Assembly (NCBI RefSeq): GCF_901933205.1
Contig: NC_044574.1
Location: forward strand, 3,866,733 to 3,930,732
DNA: 64,000 bases
Source of the DNA: Camarhynchus parvulus
Taxonomy: Eukaryota; Chordata; Aves; Passeriformes; Thraupidae
Direction of reading: 5' to 3'
Shown here: one piece after another, positions 12,401 through 25,200 of the stretch
How the letters are laid out: every line of letters starts with the position of its first letter
Numbering within the stretch: position 1 is the stretch's first letter
Program-made: the position numbers and the translations under genes
Notes under the pieces: model-generated
Databases searched by the model: none
Seen by the model: only the letters and a program-made list of their open reading frames with translations
What the model was told of the DNA's origin: nothing

Positions 12401-13983
12401 ATTTCTTAATACCCCCCAGAGAGCCTCTGCATTCTCCTTGGGACACATCCTAATATTTTGTATTTTCAGGAAAGTTCCCTCAGCCCTACACCCAACGTGC
12501 TTAATTTCATGGAGCAGTGATCCCTGTCTCACTGAGCTTCTAATCTAAGAAACAAATTGCACTTGGGTTTCATTTTATGGATACAAGTACTAAGAAACGG
12601 AATTAAAGGCAGTTTTTCTTTTTGAAATTTTCAAGTTTCAAAGGATGATGCACAAAAAGGACTTGCTGGAAACAATTGAAAGATTTCTGCTGTGATATTT
12701 GCAGCTCAGCCATTGTTTTCATTCTCACTTGCTTGAAATAGATTCCTTCTTTCTTTCATTCATTTTTTTTTATTTCACTGCAATATCCAGAAAGCAGATG
12801 GCTAAAATACTATTGGAATAATTTTCAGTGTTTAATTGGAAAAATTTGCTTTTTTGTTAATAACAGCATTGATTTGTAACAGCGTTTCTTTTATATACCT
12901 CTATTTAATTTAATTTTCAATTCAAAAATCCCGAAACTTTGGGGGAAAAAATAAAAGAGGGAAAAGATTTTGAGAACTTTTAATGAAACACAGTGATTTT
13001 TCAAGCCTTCTTTGAAGGAAAACTATTCTTTTTTCTTGAGGTAAACCTTCAACCAGCTGTACAGGCAAGCTTAACAAAGCAGCAGAACCTTTGTAAATCC
13101 ATCATTTAAATGCAAGATTCACTGGGATGAAATGTGGCAACTGTTTAATAATGCACAGCAGCATTATACAATAATTTAAGATGGGAAGACAAGGACAATG
13201 ACACATGGAATTGAAAATGCAGCCTGAGTGTAAGCAGGCAAAATGTAATCATCTGAATGTGAATTTTGCCAGGGCAACAGAGCAGGAATTCCTGCACTCA
13301 CAGCTATTGCCATGAAATCTTTAATGACAACTTGTCAAGCTGTCTTTTATGTCTTGTTCTTGGGAAATGACATTCCCAAACACGGAGACCCCAAGCATTG
13401 GTTCTCAACAACCTGGAGGAATGAGCTCCTCGTGGTGAATCCTTATTGTAATTTCTTCTGAATATTCAATGTATTTTTTGAGTTGCCCTTAACTGGATGT
13501 CATAAACACTGTTTTAGACTTTGGGGCACCTGAAAAGGTCAAAATTGAACCACAATGATTCCCATTTGAATGTGTGAGGGTAGGGATGAAAAGTCCTATT
13601 TTCATATTTATTTAGAATGTGTTTGTGTTTTTAAAAGTCTGTGTGATTCCCTCCCTCCACCATGCCTCTAATGCTTTGCTATCAAGTCTCATTGGTTTCT
13701 TTTGGTGTGTGTGGGCTTATTTTGCTGCTGGAGTGACAGTTTAAAGCCAAAAAAAGGATGAACGACCTGGTGCATTTTTAAATTTCTTTCCTTTCATTTC
13801 TTTGCAGAAAAAACGTGTCCCTTTGTTCAACAGGGAACATCCACCCAGGAGATCAAACACTATTTCATTTAACTCATCATGTCTGGACCAAAAATGCAGC
13901 ACTTTGGAGGTCTTAAAAAGTCAAAAAGGAGCACCAACCCAAAGACAATTCATTAGATGAACAATCTGGTCTTTCAGAAGGTG
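12401..13983. other. Unannotated, no gene seen
   Basis: A/T-rich unique-looking DNA with no coding signal and no recognised repeat. Confidence 0.5.
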
Positions 13984-14260
13984 TCCCTTCCCTTTCCCTT
14001 TCCCTTTCCCTTTCCCTTTCCCTTTCCCTTTCCCTTTCCCTTTCCCTTTCCCTTTCCCTTTCCCTTTCCCTTTCCCTTTCCCTTTCCCTTTCCCTTTCCC
14101 ATTCCATTTTCCCTTTCCCTTTCCCTTTCCCTTTCCCTTTCCCTTTCCCTTTCCTTTTTCCCTTTCCCTTTCCATTTTCCCTTTCCCTTTCCTTTTTCCC
14201 TTTCCCTTTCCTTTTTCCCTTTCCCTTTCCCTTTTTCCTTCCCCTTCCCCTTCCTTTCCC
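13984..14260 (+). repeat. (CCCTTT)n hexanucleotide tract
   Basis: A pure run of CCCTTT units fills about 13990-14100. A degenerate section follows (interruptions such as attccatttt and cctttttccc). The plus strand is nearly all pyrimidine for about 270 bases. All frames are open on both strands (Phe-Pro and Gly-Lys repeats), so the overlapping 100-150-codon frames are artefacts. Confidence 0.97.
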
Positions 14261-14622
14261 ATTTGCTCAGAGCATTCCTGCCCCACAAAACCCAATTGAT
14301 CACTGGGCAGGGAAATCAGAGCTGAAGGTGGATAACAAAAGACTCCCCTCGAGGAAGTCACTCTCAGTCACAGAAGAAGAGTGAGCACATTATGGACCTA
14401 TTTTTGTATCATAATTCCTTTTGCTATGTGATATTGCCCAGGGTTCTGTGAGTGAAGAGGTAAAGCTCTCTCCATCTTCATTAGCAGGGACCTCGGAGTC
14501 AGGGGAGTTGTTCATTAGGCAGAGAGATCAGACAGGCATGTAAAAAATAACAGAGTTGGGGTAGGAAATCAGCAGTGATCAGGGGAAGGAGTGGAGCAGG
14601 CAGAGTAAGGAGTGAGCAGAAG
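14261..14622. other. Unannotated, no gene seen
   Basis: Short unique spacer between the hexanucleotide tract and the next LTR. Nothing recognised. Confidence 0.5.
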
Positions 14623-14628
14623 TAAGCA

Positions 14629-15003
14629 TGTCACAGACATATTTAATGAAAAATCCTTTTGCCAGGATCTTTTCTCCTGAGAAGATGAGAAGCTTCAGCT
14701 TCTCCACGTTTTGCTGCTTTGGACTGTGATTTGGAGAATTGTTTACCCAGCATATTTTTACTTGATGACCAATGACAGCCACCTGTGTTGAGGCTGTGAG
14801 CAGTCACAAGATTTTATCAATCCATTCCTTTCCTTTTCTAGCCTTCTGATGAAATCCTCTCTCTTTTCTTTTAGTATAGTCTTAGTATATAATTTTCTTT
14901 TAATATATAATATATATCATAAAATAATAAATCAGCCTTCTGAAACATGGAGTCAAGATTCTCATCTCTTCCCTCATCTGAGAGCCCTGCAAACACCACC
15001 ACA
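14629..15003 (+). mobile_element. Solo ERV LTR, family F1 (variant b)
   Basis: Starts TGTCACAGACATATTT and ends CACCACCACA. Flanks TAAGCA (14623-14628) and GAAGCA (15004-15009) agree at 5 of 6. It carries the variant-b blocks 'ttttctcctgagaagatgagaagc', 'cttgatgaccaatgacagcc' and 'cagccttctgaaacatggagtc'. At 375 bp it has lost part of the middle relative to the copy at 11955. Confidence 0.9.
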
Positions 15004-16619
15004 GAAGCACTGTGGTAAAGGCAGGAGTTCTGTCTGGAAATCAAGGGAGAATCCCAAAAAAGTCACGATGAGAGGGAGTGAAGTAGATCAGTGGGATGCT
15101 GGGATACTGTGGTCAGGCTAGTGGGATGAAAGATGGGTAAAATATAAGCAAAAGTGTTGGCAACTCTGGCTAAGGTGAGAAGATAAAAGAAGCAGAAATA
15201 TGGATAGATGCTTCTGATTTCCCACCTTTTCCCCTCTTGTTTGTTTTGTTTCTCTTTTCATCTGCTTGACAGCTCACCCTGGAAAGGATCATGGCTTTGG
15301 TTGTCCCTCTGATGAGCTGAGCATCTTGTTCTTACTGAACAAAAATACAGTGGTGATTGTTGATAAGAGAGGAAACAAAGTGAAACCCTGAATTTCCTGA
15401 AATCCACAGGAATTTTTCAGTGATTCCTGAAGATTTCAACCATGAGTTTTGTGTGTTCTTCACTAGGAGTCTGTAGATACCTACACTCCCTTCATAGTTA
15501 GTGGCTAGAAACGGGACTTTCGGGGCTGTCATTCAAGAGGAAGATGTATAGAAGAGGTAAAACCCTATAAAAAGCCTATTTCTTGCATAAATTCACAGCC
15601 TGGGAGGGCCTGGCTCTTGTGTAGATATCTGTAATGCACCGAGATGAATCCTGCTGTCTGTGCCTGAAGAAGTGCAGCATGTGATAAAGCCATGAAATCA
15701 GACTTGTGAAGGAAAGGAATGTGTCAGGCTGGGGGGTCATTCCCTTCTCACTTCTTCATCAGGCTCCATTGCTTCCCTCTCCGCTTCCCTTCCCGAGATA
15801 AGTCGCTCTCAGGAGAAAAAATGAGAATCCTCCAGTCTGTGACTCATTTGAGTGCATAATATTGCCTGCAATGAGGGGTGGTGGAGATGCCTGAGGCAAG
15901 TCTTTCCATCAGCTCTGCTGGGACTGGGGAGCGATGGAGGTGTTGGATGGAGGAACTGGCTCGAGCTGAGCTGGTGGAGGGAAGCAGGCGCTGAATTACT
16001 CATCTGTCGTGATGAGAAGTAGAAGCTGAGCAGGTAAATCATGGGGAGAAAAAAAAACCAACCTCATGCATCATCCTTCAGTCTTCCAGACTCTCATTTC
16101 CATTTCCTAATCAGAAATGAACAGGCAGGCAACTGAAAAGTTTCGAAAACTTTAAAAGGCCATTCAAAACCTGACAGGGAAAAGAAATATCTGCAGCTCT
16201 TCAGAAAGTGCTGGGATTTTTAAGCAGATGGTCTGCTTGCTTTCCTGAAGTATAAAAATTAAATTGATGCTTCTAAAGCGGCATCCAGGCCTTTAAAGAT
16301 AATAACCAGACACGATGTCATTTGCACTGAAGTGCAGAAAACTCTGGTAATGAACTGTGGGAGCAGAGTGGGTCCAGTCTACCTCCTGTGAACCAAAAGA
16401 TGTGCAGGGCTCGAGGTACAGATGGCACAGGCACACTCAGCTGCTCCTATATGTCTTTTGTTTAGTAAATACTATATTTAATGGCCTGCCATTAACTGCT
16501 GAACACACCAAGTTAATTTTGCTTTTAAATAGTAAAACTTCAAGGAACTTCATAATTGCATATCTTTTTTAGCAAATGACAAGCCATATGCTAGGAAATT
16601 TCAAGCCACTAATTAAACA

Positions 16620-16639
16620 AAACATGCCCAAGCATGTTT
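16620..16639. promoter_or_regulatory. Perfect p53/p63/p73 response element
   Basis: Two adjacent decamers, AAACATGCCC and AAGCATGTTT, each fit RRRCWWGYYY exactly, with no spacer and the CATG core favoured by the p53 family. The site lies in unique sequence, outside every repeat I identified, and no gene start is visible nearby. Function is inference. Confidence 0.5.
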
Positions 16640-17528
16640 TTTAACAAATACTGTACATCGTTATTTAAATTCAGGGCAAATACTGTTCTGAGCACTACAA
16701 ATAGCTAAAATGGTGTTTAATAAGATACACCATCTGCATTTCAAATTGATGCCACCCACATTTAAACCTCTTGAATAATCCCACTGAGCAGTTACTGGGG
16801 AACAGAAACGCATTCATGGCTCGTTCCATGAATCTGATCCCACTGTTCTGGGCAATTCTCGTTGGGTTATTAAACTCACTGGGGTAAAACTGCCAAAGTG
16901 TCGCCTGCCAGCTCCGAGATCACACTCATCCAGAAGTGCACCAACCAAACCAAACTGTCCTTTCAGAGCCCTGGAAAGGGAGTAATTAGAAATAAATCAA
17001 AATAAATGTGGAGGGTTTTATTTTTCTCTTTCACCCCCTGCCCCCGTTCTATTTAGCTACTCGGAGCTACCAATATATGGAACCCTACAAATTGTGTAAT
17101 CTCCAGATAACTGCTGGGGCCATCCCTCCATCAGCACACTGGAAGAGAATGCACAGAATAAACCTCAAAAAGGGAAAATTATGGCATCCCAGCATACAGA
17201 CATTTTTCCACCTCTCTCCCCCCAGCCTCCCCAAGAGAACAAGCCTGAAATGCAACATCTGTTTGGTTTGAGCATTCAAACATCCACCCTGGACTGGGTT
17301 TGCAGGTGTTCAGAGTCCAAAGCACGTTGTCTTGTCTATGCCAAGACAGCTGGTGCAAAGTCACAGGCTAATTGTGACAATTCTCCTACCAAGGAGCTAC
17401 AGGGCGTAGTTATGACAATTAACATGGTACAAATGGAGCCAGGGAAGGGAGGGGCTTCAGCAAAGACATCTGCTGGGAAAATGAAGTCAATATGTCCCTT
17501 TTCTAAAGTTTTTTTGGTGTTTTATTTT

Positions 17529-17530
<2 letters not shown>

Positions 17531-17566
<36 letters not shown>
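17531..17566 (+). repeat. Poly-T tract (T36)
   Basis: 36 uninterrupted T residues, with further T-rich sequence on both sides (17509-17600). It could be the tail of a minus-strand retroposed sequence, but no body is recognised beside it. Confidence 0.95.
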
Positions 17567-17567
<1 letters not shown>

Positions 17568-18284
17568 GTTCTTTTTGTTGTTTGAGGTTTTTTGAAATTT
17601 TGAGGGGTGATTTTCTTTTCTGGTCTGCAGCTGATGTTTTCCTGTGGACAATTACACTCTCCCTGAGATGATTAATCAGTACACTGCAAAAACTACTTGC
17701 AGCAAAAGCTGTGGGATTGTCCTAAAACCTCTGAGAGCTTGGAAATACAGCCAGAGTCTTCTGTTCTACCTGGTTGGGTCAGAAATATATTGAATGACAC
17801 CCAGAAGATTAAGCCAGAGCTGGTCCTGACACTATAAATAGCAAAGCAAAGCAGCAGTTCAGGGCTTCTGCCTTTGAGCATTAACTGGATTTATTTTTTA
17901 GTGATTTAGAAGGGCGGCATAAAGATGAAATGTATCATTTATATCTGTGCTATGAAAGGCTCTAAAACTTGTGTGCAGAGCCCCATTAAACTGCCTCTCC
18001 TCCAGTCTCTGTGGTGGCAAAGGGACCGTATGTTTTCGCAGGCATTGGGCCAGTTAGAGACACAGCCACCAGGTCAGTTCTGTCATTTTTTGTCCTGTTC
18101 TCCATCTGATCCCTTCAAAAATGAGTCTCTGTAACACATTTTGTCTCTCCACCTGACAAGGATAAACAAAATGGGCCTCAACAGCAAAAAAATTCAAGCT
18201 TGGATTGAAATTTTGCCACACCAGCCATGATGCTTTGAATCGCGGGGAATTTTTGAATTTTAAGGTGTTTTAAGACTCTGGTTG

Positions 18285-18522
18285 AAGTGTTTAGATTTAG
18301 AGTAGGTGTTAGGAAAAAATTGTTTTCTGGAAGGGTGGGGAGGCCCTGGCACAGGGTGCCCAGAGCAGCTGTGGCTGCCCCTGGATCCCTGGAAGTGCCC
18401 AAGGCCAGGTTGGACAGGGCTTGGAGCAACCTGGGACAGTGGAAATTGTCCCTGCTGTGGGCAGGGGGTGGAAAGGGATGGTTTTGAAGGTCTCTTCCAA
18501 CCCAAACCATTGTGTTCTAAAC
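18285..18522 (+). mobile_element. CR1 LINE 3' end
   Basis: Sense CR1: 'ggtgttaggaaaaaattgttt', 'agggtggggaggccctggcacagggtgcccagagcagctgtggctgcccctggatccctggaagtgcccaaggcc' in the usual order (only the order is cited here), then 'gttggacagggcttggagcaacctggg', 'gggcagggggtgg' and 'tctcttccaacccaaaccattgtgttct' at the 3' end. About 240 bp remain. Confidence 0.92.
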
Positions 18523-19672
18523 CATGAATTCTCTTTTCCTGATGCTGCAGGGTAGTTCCTCTCTCCCAGCTCTGCACCAGGACTCATCTGCTGTGTTTGG
18601 TTTTTTTTCGCTTTCTGGTTTTCACCAGAGGACAGAGGTGTTAAAACTACTACTGACCCTTGGGAATTGTGTCAGTTGCAAGTAATAAACACATTGAGAC
18701 TTTCAAAATCCATTCCTACCATTTATTCGTCTCATTTCAGCTTTGCAACAATGTTACTTTTGGTGTCTCCCAAATCCCTTATGTGTGTTTTTAATGCACT
18801 TTTCTGCAAGCCGCTCCAAATTTCTGAACCCAACCACAAAAAATCAAGAGATTACTTGAGAGTCCAAAAACCTGTTTGGGATGTAGATTTTAAACAGCTC
18901 AAACCAGTTTTAAAACAAAACAAAAAAAAAAAACCCCCCAAAAAAAAGAAAAGAATAAGCTGAACTTCATGGAAACCACAATGCTGAACCCTTGGCAATG
19001 CTCTCAGAAATGATCCCTCACCACACTTCAGTCTGGAAGGGGTTTCAGAAATGCTCAGCTCTGCTCTGTTCTCAATAGATTCTGGGGGAGTTTTCAGCAC
19101 TGACTTCATCAAAGCAGAGTATGGCCAGCATTGAGTACTTCAGAAAATCTCATCCCTCTTCTATCAATCCATCCATTTTTAATTAAGAACAAAGAGGGCT
19201 ATAGTTGGTGTTATGGATTAATGGTCTGAAAAATTTCAGTTAAATTTACATAAGCCAAAGAAATTATAATAAAAGCAATAAATCTAACAGTACTGGTACA
19301 TTCTGTTTCCTTTCTTTATTCCCTTTTTTCCCTTTTCTAACATTAGTCTCCTTGAAAAGCAGACAAATAGATATTCTTAATTCCCTTTTTTAAAAAGAAT
19401 TGCTGTGTTCAGCATGGAGTCCATTTTGACTACTAAGTTAAGAATCTGAGGTTAATTCTAACAAGATTTTAAATGCAAAAGAGCCTTTTTAGGCTCTTTA
19501 GTAGCGTGAGCCAATGCTCATAGCAAAGAAAGGAAAAGAATTAATTATCTGAAATAAATAGAAATAGTTTGAAAAGCAGAAAGGAAGAAGGCTAGGACAC
19601 AAAAATATTTAACTTTATCAGCCCATACAGAAATATTTCCTTTCATCATCTATTTGGGATCGTCACTTATAG
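18523..19672. other. Unannotated; A/C-rich run
   Basis: No gene seen. An A-rich run with C6 (about 18915-18955) is the only low-complexity feature. Confidence 0.5.
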
Positions 19673-19800
19673 AACAGAATGGTTTGGGTTGGAAGAGACC
19701 TTAAAAACCTTCTAGTTCCAACTCCATGCCATGGGCAGGGACACCTTCCACTAGTACATGTTGTGCAAACACAATCCAAAGTAGCCCATCCAACCATCAT
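19673..19800 (-). mobile_element. CR1 3' fragment
   Basis: Antisense CR1 beginning 'agaacagaatggtttgggttggaagagacc', then 'aactccatgccatgggcagggacacc' and 'gtagcccatccaacc'. It points away from the sense CR1 that begins about 85 bases to the right. Confidence 0.88.
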
Positions 19801-19884
19801 TTCCATTTTTTTTTTTTCTGGAGCCTTTCTGATTCAGGCTGGGTTTTTTTTTGTGAGCAGCCCTCTGAAAGGCTGATGTTCGAA

Positions 19885-20675
19885 ACTGTTCTTCTAAGGA
19901 CCAGAGGGATGGAGCACATTTCCTATGAGGAAAAGCTGTGAGAATTGGGATTGTTCAGCCTGGAGAAGACTCCAGGGAGAGCTTCCAGAACCTTCAGTGC
20001 CTAAAGGGTACAGGAGACCTGGAGAGGGACATTTGGAAAGGGCGTGGAGTTATATGACAAAAGGGAACACTTTTAAACTGAAAGAAGAAGATTTAGGTGG
20101 GATATTGGGAAAGAATTGTTCCCTGTGAGGGTGGGGAGGTATTTGCTGGAAAACTGCCCCAACGAAGGCAGGAATGATGAATCTGACTCCATGTTCTCAG
20201 AAGGCTAATTTATTACTTTATTATACTATATTATATTAAAGAATACTAAACTGTACTATACTAAAGAATACAGAAAGGATATTTACTGAATGCCAAAAAG
20301 ATAATAATGAAAACTCCTGACTCTTTCCAGAGTCCTGACACAGCCTGGCCCTGATTGGCCAAAGAGCAAAAACAACTCACAGCAGAATGCAATGGAACAA
20401 TCTCCTGTGGGTAAACAATCTCCAAACACATTCCACATGTGAGCGCAACACAGGAGAAGCAAATTAGATAAGAATTGTTTTCCTTTCCTCTGAGGCTTCT
20501 CAGCTTCCCAGGAGAAAAATCCTGGGGGAAGGGATTTTTCCAGAAAATGTAAATGCCACAGGGAGGCCCTGGTCCAAGGTACCCAGAAAAGCTGTGGCTA
20601 CCCCTGGATCAATGGAGGTGTCCAAGGCCAGGTTGGCCAGGGCTTGGAACAACCTGGGCTACTGGAATATATTCA
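19885..20675 (+). mobile_element. CR1 fragment split by F1 LTR
   Basis: Sense CR1: 'tcctatgaggaaaagctgtgagaattgggattgttcagcctggagaagact', 'gatattgggaaagaattgttccctgtgagggtgggg'. The F1 LTR at 20140-20560 interrupts it, and CR1 text resumes with 'gccctggtccaaggtacccag', 'ctgtggctacccctgg' and 'gttggccagggcttgg'. It lacks the terminal CR1 3' end. Confidence 0.9.
20140..20560 (-). mobile_element. Solo ERV LTR, family F1
   Basis: A perfect 6-bp target duplication GGGAGG flanks it (20134-20139 and 20561-20566). The minus strand begins TGTGGCATTTACATTTTC and carries 'cttctc/cccaggatttttctcctgggaagctgagaagcctcagaggaaaggaaaacaat' blocks, 'gattgtttacccacaggagattg' and 'ttggccaatcagggccaggctg'. Its 3' end is degraded (ttccagcaaata). 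Confidence 0.93.
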
Positions 20676-21627
20676 TTTCCTTATCAGGTACACTGAAGGA
20701 GACCAAGCCAGAATACAGAACATCAGGCAAAACCCACAAATCTTTATTGTTCCCTTCAATGCTGCCCCTGGGAATCAAATATTGTTTGCCACACTGTCCC
20801 TGACAGCAGCCACCCACCCCCCTGTGAGGACAGAGGTCAATATACACCAGGACCTCAAAAAGAGAACCTTGGAAAATTGCAAAACAGGTCATGAAACTTA
20901 TCCCTAGTGAAAACACATCCCCCACATCTGGATGAAACATGCGAACAAATAGATATCCCTGAATGCTTGGAGGAGCCTCCTTCAAGCTGATTTTTCACCA
21001 TGGTATTTGCCAGCACAGCTCACATTTAGCCACTTGTCCATGACATGATGTATTGTCCTGTCATTACTTTTTTATGCCACGTTCCAGGCACATTCTGAAT
21101 GTCACACATTTTAATTAGCTACAAGCCCATTAAAATGATGCCTTTTCACTCCATGTGCCCTGGGAAGGCTGGGCTGTTTTAAAGGAGTGATTGAAGCTTG
21201 CAAACACAAGCCAGTGATATGACAAAATTAACTGGACTCACTGTTTGTAAAAAGCAAAACTAACAATCCGTGAATAATTATTTTTTCCCATTAAATGGTT
21301 TGCTGGGATATCCTTCTGACAAGCTCCTCTCAGGAATTGTGTGTGTAAGTATTTTATGGTGTCACTCTTCCTAGGTAGTGTGACATTTTTTTAATAAGTC
21401 ATCAAGTCACACCTCATGGTTTTCCTATTTAAAGATGAAATGAACCCCTGACACATCCAATAAATCATAGCTATCCATGCATACATCCATAGACTCACTA
21501 AACTTCAGGTTTTAATATGGTTTCTGTTTGGGGTTACAAAAACAGTGAATGCCAGACTTCTCCATGTTTTCCCAGAGCTGGAATTTTTTACGCTGACCTT
21601 GAAATAGGGAAGAGATGGAATGAAGGG
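20676..21627. other. Unannotated, no gene seen
   Basis: Unique-looking. A 'tctttattg' at about 20740 could be a minus-strand polyadenylation signal, but no element around it was recognised. Confidence 0.45.
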
Positions 21628-21898
<271 letters not shown>

Positions 21899-22009
21899 GC
21901 ACTGTGGACTGATTGCAGGGACAAATGGCACATAAATGAAATTCTCAGGAGATGAGGATGTTGTAGAGAAGAAAAAGGTCAGATTGGTTCAGCTACCCTC
22001 TGTAATTTG

Positions 22010-22220
22010 AATCACAGAATTGTTTGGGTTGGAAGAGATCTTAAATATTATTCAACAACAGGGACCCCTCCCACTGTCCCAGGCTGCTCCAAGCCCCATC
22101 CAACCTGGCCTTGGGCACTTTCAGGGATCCAGGGGCAGGCACAGCTGCTCTGGGCACCCTGTGCCAGGGCCTCACCAGCCACTTAGGGAAGAATTTCTTC
22201 CTAATATCTAATCCACATGT
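22010..22220 (-). mobile_element. CR1 LINE 3' end
   Basis: Antisense CR1 from its 3' terminus: 'atcacagaattgtttgggttggaagagatctt', 'ggctgctccaagccccatccaacctggccttgggcactt', 'gctctgggcaccctgtgccagggcc', 'aagaatttcttcctaatatctaatcc'. The 'ccatgggcaggg' block is replaced by shorter text, so there is a small internal loss. Confidence 0.92.
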
Positions 22221-25200
22221 ATTTTCGTTCATAAAGTCTCATTGAGTAGAGTAATGGGTTTTTTCTTAAACAAGCAAACAAAAGAACTCCACCCCTATAG
22301 ATTTTATAGATGCCATAAAATTAAAGATTCGAGATGAAAGTGTTTAAGTTTGGGGGTTCGTTTGGAATTTTCTAAGTAGACATTGTGAATTCCCTACAGG
22401 AAGGAAATGCTTTTCATTACAAAAAATTAAGTTTGGTTGACAATGCAATTTTCCATCAGATTAATTTCTCTGGAAGTCCCTAATGTGATCTCAGGGGACA
22501 GAACTGCTGCCACCAATGTGTCTCACAAAAGCGAGTAATGGAGGGGTACAGCAGAGGGAAAAGAGGCCAGAATTCCAGATAGGTGTCGAGGATTTGTCTG
22601 TGCCACAGATCCCAGTGGATATTGCAAGCAGCAAAAAGCCCTGTTAGTGTCACAAAGGATGGCAAACAGACCTTTAACCTGAGGGACCAACGCTGGTTTT
22701 GTAGTGGTGTGGAACTGAACTGAAGAGAGAGAGCCATCTAACAATTTTCTTTTTTCCCTTTTATTAATAAATTTCTCTTTAGTTACTGCTATCACTAAGA
22801 CCCACTGTCACCTTTTGCCCCCTCCCTTTCAGGCTGATCATCAGCACTGGATGTATGATCTTATCCAACCACTTAGCTCCAGCAAAGTACATTGTTAGTA
22901 TTTCAAATGCAAAGGGAAAATTGATTTCCCCCTTTAAAGAGCTGTATTTCTGTGTCCTGGTGATTAGGTGTGAATATTCCAATACCTCTCCCAGATAAAG
23001 GGAGCCTCCTGGGGGTGTTTCAAGGGAAGCATTGTACTAGAATTATTATTAGATGAGTTCCTCCTCCTCAGTATGGAAGTGAGCAGTCTGCAGTGAGGCA
23101 GCTTGTTTACTAAAGGGTTGTTTTAAAACAAAATAAAATTACTTTTACAATAACTTGGATGTTTCCTCCATGGAAGAAACTTGAGAACTGGATAAGAAAT
23201 GGAAGGGTGAGAGGCTAATTTACCAACAGATAGCATCATATAGGTTTTCCCCAAAACTACTCAGGATTTTAGACAACTCACTAAGTAGCTGCAGCATAAA
23301 TAGAAAACAAAGGGGGAGAGAAGCATAAGCATTACAAAATAATCACAGCAGGTCATGTTAACCAATTGCCCAGGGCTTGTGGTGTTAGTCTATGAATATA
23401 AACCAGAATGCAATTCCATCTTCTGCTTGAGGAGATTTCAGCCCCCACTTTCCTGGAGGAGGACCTGGCGTGGCTGCAATGTGACATATTCCAAGGGAGA
23501 GGGAGCATTCCATGCCTCCTGTTGATGCACTTCCATCTGGCATTGCTAATTACACTTTCACCTGACATGAGGCTTGGTTATTAATTGTCCTGCTTGCTAA
23601 AACTCATTCTTCTTCCCTGCCTTAGTGAAATGAAGCAGAGATTCAGTGAGCCTAGCTCAGACTTGTCTCTACCTCCATGTCAGTATTCCCTGGAGCCTGG
23701 AGCCTTTGCTTTACATGGATGAGCTGCTTGTTTCAGAGATTGCAGCCTCAGGTGAGTTCTGTAGTGGTATTTTCTCCCTGAAATCCTCTTAGCAGAGGGG
23801 TCACATTCTGTGTTCAGTAGTCCCTGAACCCAAGCACCTGGAGGGGCACTCACACATAGGAGGGGGGACTCCTGTCCCCAAACAGCTACACCCAGAATGG
23901 ACAAGCAAGATGGGAAAGCAACAGCAGAAATAATTATGCCCCTTGTAGCCAATAACAAAAGGATTAAAGGATGTGGAGATTTGGTTTTTCTACACACCAA
24001 AGCAAAATCAGGGGTGAAATCTGTGCCTTCTACCCAGGGCCAGTGTTTTGGCAGCTCAGGCAAGGAAATATCTCCTTTCTCCAGTTAGGGAGTATGGCCC
24101 TTTATTTCTTATTTGTCTTTCTCCCTGGTGCTCTGAATTGCAAATTTTATTTTTTTTTATTCATCAAGAGTTTTTTTTTTCACTTGGCATGAAGTGAGGT
24201 TCCTGTGGTCTCGTTTATTTCTCATTTATTTAATTTATTTATTTCTGCCATTCCTCTCTCTACTCTGGCAGCTGACTCTCAGTTCCCTTTGCATTCAGTC
24301 CAATGTACTCAGAAGAAATTCAGTCTCAAACCAGAAGTTACCTCTTGTGAAAGTCCAGCCACAATTCACAGAAAAACAATAATTCTTGCCTCAGATGCAG
24401 TATCAGAGCAGCAAGGAAACCTCACTTGGGATACTACACATCCAACAGAGAGCAAGGATCAGGCTCCACAGGACACTCAGGTTGTGATTTCACCAGGCTC
24501 ATGCCTGGTAAGATAAGAGAGGCATTGGCATCAGCTCCTCCAGGGGCGGAAAGGCTTGTTTTGGGTTTGTTCCACAGTCATTTCTGGCTTGCCCACTGAG
24601 TGAACAAGATGGCACTAAATAGCTGATATTCCACAAATATGTCCCGGAGGAGATGTGGCTGCCAGTGCCTGTCACACACACAGACAGACAGTCTCACACA
24701 GGGTAAGAATGTACAAAGAGCCCAAACTTCTGACTGAAGCTGACTGATTTGTAGCTGACTGAAGTGCTACAAATCATCACATAAAGGAGCCCAGCCCCTC
24801 ATTAAATATCTTACTTTAGAAGCCACAAAGTCTAGAGGATTTTGTGCAGAACATGGATTGTCAGTGTTTGCTGTTCCATGGGACTTTCTCCCTTTCTCAG
24901 TGACACTGGTGTCACCTGCTCAGGACCGGTCTGTGGGCGCAGCCCAGGCTGAGTGGAGCCCCTTTAGGGAGCTCTAAAAGCTTCATTCTTGGCAGTGGTG
25001 TCACTCTTTGAGGTCCCATGGTGGTGGCAGAGGACAGCTGTGATGATGGGAGCTGTGCGCACATTGTGCCACTGAAGTCAAGGAACACCCAAGCCCTGTC
25101 CCTGCAGATCCAGAGTTGGAGGCAGATGTCCTGGCTTTGTGTCCCTGAAGACTTCACCCTTCTGTGCAGCCACAGGGAGTTTGGTCAGAATTCCTCTCAC

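Larger units (their letters stand above)
15010..18284. other. Unannotated unique DNA
   Basis: Longest repeat-poor stretch in the first third of the window. No gene is recognised. The part around 16250-16800 contains homeodomain-type TAATTA/ATTTAAAT cores and the p53-type element described separately. I cannot test conservation from one sequence. Confidence 0.45.

Noticed and set aside
13984..14260. Possible telomere-like array
   Set aside because: The unit is CCCTTT/AAAGGG. The vertebrate telomere unit is CCCTAA/TTAGGG, and the two differ.
13913..14361. Open frames of 109-146 codons with Lys-Gly, Arg-Glu or Phe-Pro repeats
   Set aside because: They are translations of the (CCCTTT)n tract on both strands.
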